A stretch of 64,000 nucleotides of DNA from Chitinophagales bacterium (GTDB lineage Bacteria > Bacteroidota > Bacteroidia > Chitinophagales > Chitinophagaceae): the NCBI GenBank assembly GCA_015655015.1, contig JAATFV010000247.1, positions 1 through 64,000 on the forward strand, in the 5' to 3' direction. Positions within the stretch are counted from its first letter, which is position 1. The number at the start of each line of letters is the position of its first letter. The notes below the pieces were generated by a model. It did not search any database. It was not told where the DNA came from and saw only the letters and a list, made by a program, of their open reading frames with translations. Below are positions 43,182 through 49,614 of the stretch, piece by piece. Position numbers and translations under genes: made by a program.

Positions 43182-45686
43182 TTAGCGGCTCTCGATATCA
43201 ATTTTCCATACGATCTCGTCGCCCGCGCCGATGTCCACGGATACATTACTACCAGGCCCTATCTCTCCGCTGATGATCTTCCGGGATAAAGGCCTTCTCA
43301 ACTGCGACCGGATCACTCCCGCTAATGGCCTTGCTCCATACTGCGGCGTAAATCCCATCTGCGCCAGGATCCTGGCGGCATTATCCGAGATAGTAAGCCG
43401 GATGCCCTGTTTCTCTAGTGCAGCATAGAGCGATTTCAATTGGATGCGTAATATATTCTGCACCATTTCAGGGGTCATTGGTGCAAAAGGAATGATCTCC
43501 GTAAGCCTTCCTAAAAACTCCGGCCGGAAATGTTTGGCCATGATCTCCATTAACGAATTGGAAGAAGGGATCTCCCCTTTGTTAAAGGAATCAACCACAT
43601 ATTGACTCCCAATATTCGAGGTAAAGATGATGACTGCATTGGAAAAATCGCCCTCTTTACCCAGCTTATCGTGCAATTTCCCTTCGTCCATGATCTGTAA
43701 AAAAATATCGAAGACGGAAGGGTGTGCTTTTTCGATCTCATCGAACAGCACCACTGAATAAGGTTTCTGACGGATCTTGTTCACGAGCAACCCGCCTTCT
43801 TCATACCCCACATACCCCGGAGGCGCCCCATACAGCAACGCCGCAGAGTGCTCTTCCTTAAATTCCGACATGTCAAAGCGGATCATAAAAGATTCGTCCT
43901 GGAATAAGAAGGAAGCCAATGCCTTGGTAAGCTCCGTTTTACCGGTACCCGTCGGTCCCAGGAAAAAGAAGGACCCGATAGGCTGGCCGGGCTTGCTTAA
44001 CCCGGACCTGGATTCCAGGATGGCTTCCGCAATGCTCTTGATACCATGATCCTGCCCGATCAATCGTTGCTTCAATACAGCCTCCATATTCAGCAGCCGC
44101 TCTTTTTCCTGCGTCTGGACCTTTCCCAATGGAATGCCGGTCTTATAGGATACGATAGCCGCTACATCGCTCTTTTCCAGTACAGTGTGCTTATTGACAG
44201 TCCCTGCCTGTAAGGCTTGTAGCGCAGACCCGATATATTCCTTTACAGATTGTTCGGCAGTCATGGACGCCGGATCATCCTCTGATTGGAAATAAGCCCA
44301 GAGAATGGGGCTCAGCTTGTGTTTCATCTGCAGGTGCATCCATTGCCAGTCCTCCAGCGTATGCGGGGTAACACCCTGATCATCGAGCACCCATTGGTCA
44401 TACTGGCTTTTCAAAACTTCCAGATCGGCGCCGGCCGTATCATTGATCATCCGCAAAGCGGCCATCGACCTGTCCACCAGGTCGATCGCAGCGTCCGGCA
44501 GGCGCCTGTCCTTTATATATCTTTTTGACAGTCGTATGCTTTCTTTAATAGTCTCATCCGATACCGTGATGCCGTGGTGCTTTTCATAACGGGGAATGAT
44601 TCCCTGCAGCATGCGGAAACATACCAGGCTATCCGGCTCTTCTACCCGTAACAGTTCAAAACGCCGGTTGAAAGCCTCATCGCTTTCTATGTATTTCCGG
44701 TATTCATCCAGGGTAGTTGCCCCGATCAACGTAATTTCCCCCCTTGCCAGCTCAGGCTTTAAGAGATTGATAGCGCCGCCGGCAGGCCCGTTCTTGTCAA
44801 TCAGGGTATGGATCTCATCGATAAAGAGAATGGCCTTATCGAACTGTTTGATTTCTGCGAGGATGCTTTTGAGCCGGTCTTCCACTTCTCCTTTATAAGA
44901 AGCTCCGGCGATAAGCGCACCGGTATCCAGCTCGAAAATGCGGGCGGTATAAAGGAACTGCGGAACCTTTTGCTGAAGGATTGCCTGGGCAAAACCTTCT
45001 ACCAGGGCTGATTTGCCAACTCCGGCTTCGCCTGCCACCAGCACATTGGGCTTGGAACGGCGGCTGAGGATCTCGGCCATCATGCGGATTTCCTTATCCC
45101 TTCCAACAACATTGTCCGATTTACCCTCTTTTGCCTGCAGGGTTTTATCGACACAGTATTTTAGCAAGGCATGCTGCCCAACCGGCTTACCATTTTGATT
45201 TTTTGCCGCAACGGGGGATTTCCCCAGCACCGACTGTAATTCCTCCGTCTCAGCAACGGTCTGTATCAGTTCATCCCGCCTGAGCGGCAGGGTCTTGAGC
45301 TGTTCGTAGGTGAATCCGACACCCGGGGTGCTGATAGCGGCCAGAAGATGAAGGGGTCCAATAGCATCTTTCCCCATTTTTAACCGGATATTATCTGCTT
45401 CGTTCATCACTTCTTCCAGGGCGGCATCCCCGCTGAGCGTCTCTTTTGGCGAAGGGGATTTGGGGATGGACTCGATCCTTACTTCCGCCCATTCTTCTAT
45501 ATAATAAATATCCTTATCCAGCTGCTTCAGAAGATCCTGCAATCCTGCCTCCTTATGCATCAACGCCTTCAATAAATGCGAAGGGGTAAGAAGGGTATTC
45601 ATATTTTCCCGGGCGATGGCCTGGGCTATTTTCACCACCCTTTTAGCATCGTCGGCGAGCAGTATATCCTGAGTTACAACCGGCAT
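43182..45686 (-). CDS. clpV: T6SS AAA+ ATPase ClpV (TssH)
   Basis: An 834-residue Hsp100 protein. The Clp N domain is at about residues 5-150. AAA module 1 has Walker A 'GEAGVGKSALVEG' (about 219) and 'AILFIDEIHTLI'. A middle region follows, and AAA module 2 has 'GPTGTGKTELTKAL' (about 575) and 'YSVVLFDEIEKAHP'. The C-terminal D2-small domain ends 'VWKIDIESR'. It disassembles contracted TssBC sheaths for reuse. It lies between the PKD gene and tssB. Confidence 0.93.
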   Translation of the reverse strand: MPVVTQDILLADDAKRVVKIAQAIARENMNTLLTPSHLLKALMHKEAGLQDLLKQLDKDIYYIEEWAEVRIESIPKSPSPKETLSGDAALEEVMNEADNIRLKMGKDAIGPLHLLAAISTPGVGFTYEQLKTLPLRRDELIQTVAETEELQSVLGKSPVAAKNQNGKPVGQHALLKYCVDKTLQAKEGKSDNVVGRDKEIRMMAEILSRRSKPNVLVAGEAGVGKSALVEGFAQAILQQKVPQFLYTARIFELDTGALIAGASYKGEVEDRLKSILAEIKQFDKAILFIDEIHTLIDKNGPAGGAINLLKPELARGEITLIGATTLDEYRKYIESDEAFNRRFELLRVEEPDSLVCFRMLQGIIPRYEKHHGITVSDETIKESIRLSKRYIKDRRLPDAAIDLVDRSMAALRMINDTAGADLEVLKSQYDQWVLDDQGVTPHTLEDWQWMHLQMKHKLSPILWAYFQSEDDPASMTAEQSVKEYIGSALQALQAGTVNKHTVLEKSDVAAIVSYKTGIPLGKVQTQEKERLLNMEAVLKQRLIGQDHGIKSIAEAILESRSGLSKPGQPIGSFFFLGPTGTGKTELTKALASFLFQDESFMIRFDMSEFKEEHSAALLYGAPPGYVGYEEGGLLVNKIRQKPYSVVLFDEIEKAHPSVFDIFLQIMDEGKLHDKLGKEGDFSNAVIIFTSNIGSQYVVDSFNKGEIPSSNSLMEIMAKHFRPEFLGRLTEIIPFAPMTPEMVQNILRIQLKSLYAALEKQGIRLTISDNAARILAQMGFTPQYGARPLAGVIRSQLRRPLSRKIISGEIGPGSNVSVDIGAGDEIVWKIDIESR

Positions 45687-45731
45687 AAGCTGAAATTAGT
45701 TGAACGATTTAATTTTAGTTGAACGATTTAA

Positions 45732-46769
45732 TTATAATCCCAAAAAGCCTTTTTTATCAACGGTAACATGCATGTAAAGAATACAATTCGTTGCATCTTT
45801 GACCGTGGATACAGTGACCTTCTTCAGTTTCTTCTTCTTATATTCTTTCAGCGATTCACACATCGCGCTGAAGGTGGTTTTCTCACCGTTATAGGTCACG
45901 CTCATGGTCAGATTATTGCACAAGAAGGACGAGAAGTCAGCAGCAGCCTTATTTCCGGCTATCACATCTTTTATCATCGTTTCCAATTGCTGATCGGTCA
46001 CCGTGGGGGCCTTCGGCTTTTCCTCGGGCTTTTTTTCTTCGGGAACGGTAGGGTTCGTCAGAGGGGCCACGGTCGGGTTCGCAGGTAATACGATAACGTT
46101 GGGCCTGGGCTTAGGCGTCTCATGTCTTACGGCTGCATCCCTGGCTGCATTCTTCTGGGCCTGCGGGTCGATGACATATATCAACCGGCCGACTACGAGA
46201 TCAGCCTTGCCATTTACTTTAAGCAGTATTTTTTTAGGGCCTGCCGTGGTGTAGGTATGCAATGCTTTCCTGGTTTTGGCGTCTACGGTATTGCCATCTT
46301 CAAAATACCACTCCCAGCTGGTAGAGTTAAGAGAGAGATCTTCATAGCTGACCGGCTGGTTTACATAAGCTGTATCCGGGCCGTCAAATAACTGCAAACT
46401 ATTATTGGCTATCACTGCCGCTTCAGTTATGACCACATTTTGCACTTCGGTACATTCCCCGTTCACCGTGACGGTGACGGTATATTTTCCGGCATTTTTA
46501 TAAATATGCGTGGTAGAAGGATTTTGTTCCTCTGTCCCGTTATTATCCCCGAAATTCCAGGCAAACGTCGTACCTCCCTTAGTGACTGCTTTGAAAGTAA
46601 TCACATTGCCTTCTACAAAGGCATTTGCATTGACCTGAATATTTATAGGCGAGCAGGGATGAGAAGTTGCATAACGAAACGCCAGCGTTACCAGCGCAAC
46701 AATGCAAAGTATGCCCATGGTAATATATACCTGCTCATCCACCCGGAAAGTAGAGGATGATCTTTTCAT
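45732..46769 (-). CDS. PKD-domain membrane protein at the head of the T6SS operon
   Basis: A 345-residue protein with a single membrane helix (about 17-35, 'VYITMGILCIVALVTLAFRYA'). Two PKD-type Ig-like domains follow (about 40-115 with 'FAWNFGDNNGTEEQNPSTTH'; about 125-205 with 'SWEWYFEDGN'), then a Pro/Lys-rich linker (about 215-260) and a small C-terminal domain (about 262-345, 'MIKDVIAGNKAAADFSSFL'). The bulk should be periplasmic. It is the first gene of the minus-strand operon. By topology and place it is a candidate for the TssP (or another Bacteroidota-specific) membrane-complex subunit, but I cannot confirm that by sequence. Confidence 0.75.
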   Translation of the reverse strand: MKRSSSTFRVDEQVYITMGILCIVALVTLAFRYATSHPCSPINIQVNANAFVEGNVITFKAVTKGGTTFAWNFGDNNGTEEQNPSTTHIYKNAGKYTVTVTVNGECTEVQNVVITEAAVIANNSLQLFDGPDTAYVNQPVSYEDLSLNSTSWEWYFEDGNTVDAKTRKALHTYTTAGPKKILLKVNGKADLVVGRLIYVIDPQAQKNAARDAAVRHETPKPRPNVIVLPANPTVAPLTNPTVPEEKKPEEKPKAPTVTDQQLETMIKDVIAGNKAAADFSSFLCNNLTMSVTYNGEKTTFSAMCESLKEYKKKKLKKVTVSTVKDATNCILYMHVTVDKKGFLGL

Positions 46770-47074
46770 GATACTAAATTGGTACTATAAAATGACTCAT
46801 AGAGTCGGATGCAACTAATCCTTGTTAACAGAGCCCGGGCCGGATACGACTAATTGTGATAAAGGTTTGACTATAAAATTCTTAATGAGGGTCAGCGCTA
46901 TAAGTCCGACAAGATAATAATTAAAATGAGAATATGAAAAAGTATAAATACGTTTTCCGGAAAAATAATACTATCTTAAAGCAGTCTTTGTAAGTTACAT
47001 ATCCGGATAACTTCCAAAGACTGAATGGTTTACATCCTCTGTTCCCGGTATGGATCCGGCAAAACTCAATTCAT
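46770..47074. other. Divergent intergenic region at the T6SS border
   Basis: About 305 bp between the T6SS operon start and the NlpC/P60 gene, AT-rich in the middle. It holds a small palindrome GACTC-ATA-GAGTC (46794-46806) 25 bp before the PKD gene and the long hairpin at 46982-47023. No TAnnTTTG match was found for either gene, and no reading frame of note. Confidence 0.6.
46982..47023. promoter_or_regulatory. Near-perfect 42-nt palindrome (16-bp arms)
   Basis: Left arm 46982-46997 (CAGTCTTTGTAAGTTA) and right arm 47008-47023 (TAACTTCCAAAGACTG) pair at 15 of 16 positions around the 10-nt centre CATATCCGGA. There is no T-run on either side, which argues against a simple terminator. The position, 51 bp before the NlpC gene and 213 bp before the T6SS operon, suits an operator or an RNA hairpin. 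Confidence 0.85.
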
Positions 47075-47698
47075 ATGGACTGCTATAAATTCATCCTTTC
47101 GGGCAGCCTGTCCCTTCTCTTGCTTTCCTGTAGCTCTACCCGGAAAGCACCACGTCCGGACAATGATATAGTCATTGAATCCAGTCCTTCCAAATCCCCT
47201 CCTTTTCCTACGGCTTCTGCTGTCCGATACGATTCCCTTCAATTGAAATATGCCAGGTATCTTAATACTCCTCCCGCGCAAATACAAAACATACGCCTCT
47301 ACCAATTCATCGATCAATGGCTGTATACGCCCTATAAATGGGGAGGCGACAATGAAAAGGGCATTGATTGTTCGGCCTTCATGCAAAAATTGCTGGCCCA
47401 GGTGTATAAGATCGAGATCCCCCGCACTTCTGTTCAGCAGTTTTTTACCGAATGGATAGACCGCTTCGGTTCAACTAAATATCTGTCGGAAGGTGATCTG
47501 GTTTTTTTCAGGACGATGGATGACAAGATCATTTCCCATGTTGGATTGTACCTTAATAACAGAATGTTCGTAAATTCTTCTTCTTCAAAAGGGGTGAGCA
47601 TTGCCTGCCTGGACGATCCTTACTGGAAAAGATGTTTTGTGGGAGCGGGCAGGGTCAAATTGGCAAAGCTGCCGCCTTCTAAAAAGGGCACCCCCTAG
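47075..47698 (+). CDS. NlpC/P60-family lipoprotein (cell-wall peptidase)
   Basis: A 207-residue protein with a lipobox ('LSLLLLSCSS', Cys at about 19). The NlpC/P60 domain fills about 75-195: catalytic Cys in 'GIDCSAFMQKLL', His in 'ISHVGLYL', and the usual 'YKWGGD' before the Cys. It would cut peptide cross-links in peptidoglycan from the outer membrane or periplasm. It is divergent from the T6SS operon, and a role in making room for the T6SS in the wall is possible but unproven. Its last codons overlap a C-run/G-run repeat. Confidence 0.9.
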   Translation: MDCYKFILSGSLSLLLLSCSSTRKAPRPDNDIVIESSPSKSPPFPTASAVRYDSLQLKYARYLNTPPAQIQNIRLYQFIDQWLYTPYKWGGDNEKGIDCSAFMQKLLAQVYKIEIPRTSVQQFFTEWIDRFGSTKYLSEGDLVFFRTMDDKIISHVGLYLNNRMFVNSSSSKGVSIACLDDPYWKRCFVGAGRVKLAKLPPSKKGTP

Positions 47699-47731
47699 AA
47701 TGATGTCCCCCTAGCCGCCTAAAGGGGGCAC
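47671..47731. repeat. Paired C-run/G-run element between convergent genes
   Basis: GCCGCCT-AAAGGG-CAC occurs at 47671-47692 (with a small insertion) and again at 47714-47731. The second copy is also an inverted repeat, CCCCCT (47707-47712) / AGGGGG (47723-47728). Both the NlpC stop codon and the murB stop codon lie inside the element, so it encodes the last residues of each protein. Confidence 0.75.
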
Positions 47732-48898
47732 AATATTTACTTCCCGCTCCAGTGTCACTCCGAATTTTGCCTGTACACTCTGCAGGATTTCTTCGCTGAG
47801 ATCGTAGATCTCTTTTCCGGAGGCCTGTCCATAATTGACCAGGACCAGGGCCTGAAGGGCATGGCATCCCGCATCGCCTCTTCGATACCCTTTCCATCCG
47901 CATTGTTCGATAAGCCAGCCGGCTGCAAGCTTTACCCCGGCCATAGGGAAACCGCTATTCTTTCCGGTAGTTGTTCCCGGGTGTTCTTCGTTCTTTGCCC
48001 CGGAGGAATATTCCGGTACAATGTCCGCCGACGGATAACCCGGGATATCCGGAAATAAGGCCTTCAGCGCCTCAAAACGGTCAGCAGCGACAGTGGGATT
48101 TTTGAAGAAGCTGCCTGCATTGCCGATCTGCCGGGGGTCCGGCAATTTGGAAGACCGGATATGGATCACAGCCTGTGAGATAGCTTGTATACTCAGCTCA
48201 TGGACGCCCATCTTATCCAGCTCCTGTCGGATGGCGCCATACCCGGTACGGAATTTCGGAATTTTATTCAGCCGGAAAGTGACGTCCAGGATGATGAAAC
48301 GGTCTTTGTATTTCTTTTTGAAGACACTTTCCCGATAGCCGAACTCACAGTCATTCAGGCTAAAGGCAAACACTTTTCCTTCCTGCAGATCCCAGGCTTC
48401 CAGCTCATAGAACACTTCTTTGATCTCTACGCCATAGGCCCCGATATTCTGCATGGGAGCGGCTCCTACGCTGCCGGGGATGAGGGATAGGTTTTCGACG
48501 CCGGCCCAGTTACGCTGCAGGCAATATTGGACAAATCCATGCCAGCTCTCCCCTGCCCCGGCCCGCACGTATACATATTTCTCATCTTCCCGGATCAATT
48601 CTATTCCTTTGATCCCGTTCTTCAGAACCAGTCCATCGAAGTTCTTTGTCAAAAGGAGGTTGCTGCCGCCGCCGAGGATGAGCAGGGACGGATTGGCTCC
48701 CGGTTTTGTCGGTCTGGTTTCGGACTTTTGGCCCGATCCCGCCGGCCCGGAAGGAATTTTTATGGTTCCTCCTGAATAGGAGGACAGGAGCTCTTCCAAC
48801 TCTTCTCTTGTTTCAAAGGAAGAGAACCACCTGGCGGCCACATTTATTCCAAAGGTGTTGTAAGCTTTTAACGAAGTATTTTCCATGAGCTTTCCCAT
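47711..48898 (-). CDS. murB: UDP-N-acetylenolpyruvoylglucosamine reductase MurB
   Basis: This flavoenzyme reduces UDP-GlcNAc-enolpyruvate to UDP-MurNAc with NADPH in peptidoglycan synthesis. The 395-residue protein shows 'LKAYNTFGINVAA', 'LLILGGGSNLLLT', 'NLSLIPGSVGAAPMQNIGAYG' (split here before the last glycine), 'FGYRESVFK' and 'NAGSFFKNP' with the catalytic Ser, and 'HALVLVN' altered to 'HALQALVLVN'. It is longer than the usual 300-345 residues because of two Gly/Pro/Thr-rich inserts (about residues 42-70 and 295-318). A second ATG at 48886 (MENTS) is a good alternative start. A TATTTTTG box on the same strand at 48910-48903 is so close to the first ATG that it favours the second. Confidence 0.95.
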   Translation of the reverse strand: MGKLMENTSLKAYNTFGINVAARWFSSFETREELEELLSSYSGGTIKIPSGPAGSGQKSETRPTKPGANPSLLILGGGSNLLLTKNFDGLVLKNGIKGIELIREDEKYVYVRAGAGESWHGFVQYCLQRNWAGVENLSLIPGSVGAAPMQNIGAYGVEIKEVFYELEAWDLQEGKVFAFSLNDCEFGYRESVFKKKYKDRFIILDVTFRLNKIPKFRTGYGAIRQELDKMGVHELSIQAISQAVIHIRSSKLPDPRQIGNAGSFFKNPTVAADRFEALKALFPDIPGYPSADIVPEYSSGAKNEEHPGTTTGKNSGFPMAGVKLAAGWLIEQCGWKGYRRGDAGCHALQALVLVNYGQASGKEIYDLSEEILQSVQAKFGVTLEREVNIVPPLGG

Positions 48899-48930
48899 GT
48901 CTCAAAAATAGGCTACTTTTCAATAAAAAA

Positions 48931-49614
48931 ATGTCCGGGAACACCGCCATCGTCATAGGAGCTACAGGGCAGGTAGGCCGCCTGCTGGTCACCCATTTGC
49001 TGCAAGACCCTTATTATGAAAAAGTGCGGGTCCTGGTAAGAAGGTCCTATGACCAACTGGACCCCAAACTGGAAAGTAAACTGGTAGATTTCAACGATCT
49101 TCCTTCCCTGAAGGCCGCCCTGGGAAATGGCCAGACTCTTTTCTGCTGTATTGGCACCACCATGAAGCAGGTAAAAGGCAACAAGGTTTTGTATCGCGAA
49201 ATAGACCTGGATATTCCGGTGAATTCCGGCCGGTTAGGATATGAGAATGGTATCCGCCAGTTTGTGCTGGTATCTGCTGTTGGGGCCGATCCCCGGTCCA
49301 GGACTTTCTATCTTCGATTGAAAGGGGAAGTGGAAAAAAAGCTGGAAGCTATTTCTTTCGAGCGCTTATATATTATGCGGCCTTCCTTGTTATTAGGCCA
49401 GCGGGAAGCCTCCAGGCCCGTGGAGAGCCTTGCCAGGATATTGATGCCTCCCCTATCCTCGCTGCTTAGAGGTAAGTGGGCGAAATACAGACCTATCTCT
49501 TCCTCCGAGGTGGCCCAGGCGATGATCGCTGCGGCCAAACAAGGTGAAAAAGGGGTCCATATCTGTGAGTATCCGCAAATGCAGGAGCTTATATCGCATC
49601 TACATCCGGGATGA
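48931..49614 (+). CDS. NAD(P)-binding Rossmann protein (HTATIP2/TIP30-like oxidoreductase)
   Basis: A 227-residue short-chain-type protein. The N-terminal 'AIVIGATGQVGRLLVTHLL' is a GxxGxxG dinucleotide-binding fold. 'FVLVSAVGAD' and 'YIMRPSLLLGQRE' follow the pattern of atypical NAD(P)H-binding oxidoreductases. No active-site YxxxK is visible. Substrate is unknown. The 3' end overlaps the 3' end of the convergent priA by 26 bp. Confidence 0.85.
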   Translation: MSGNTAIVIGATGQVGRLLVTHLLQDPYYEKVRVLVRRSYDQLDPKLESKLVDFNDLPSLKAALGNGQTLFCCIGTTMKQVKGNKVLYREIDLDIPVNSGRLGYENGIRQFVLVSAVGADPRSRTFYLRLKGEVEKKLEAISFERLYIMRPSLLLGQREASRPVESLARILMPPLSSLLRGKWAKYRPISSSEVAQAMIAAAKQGEKGVHICEYPQMQELISHLHPG

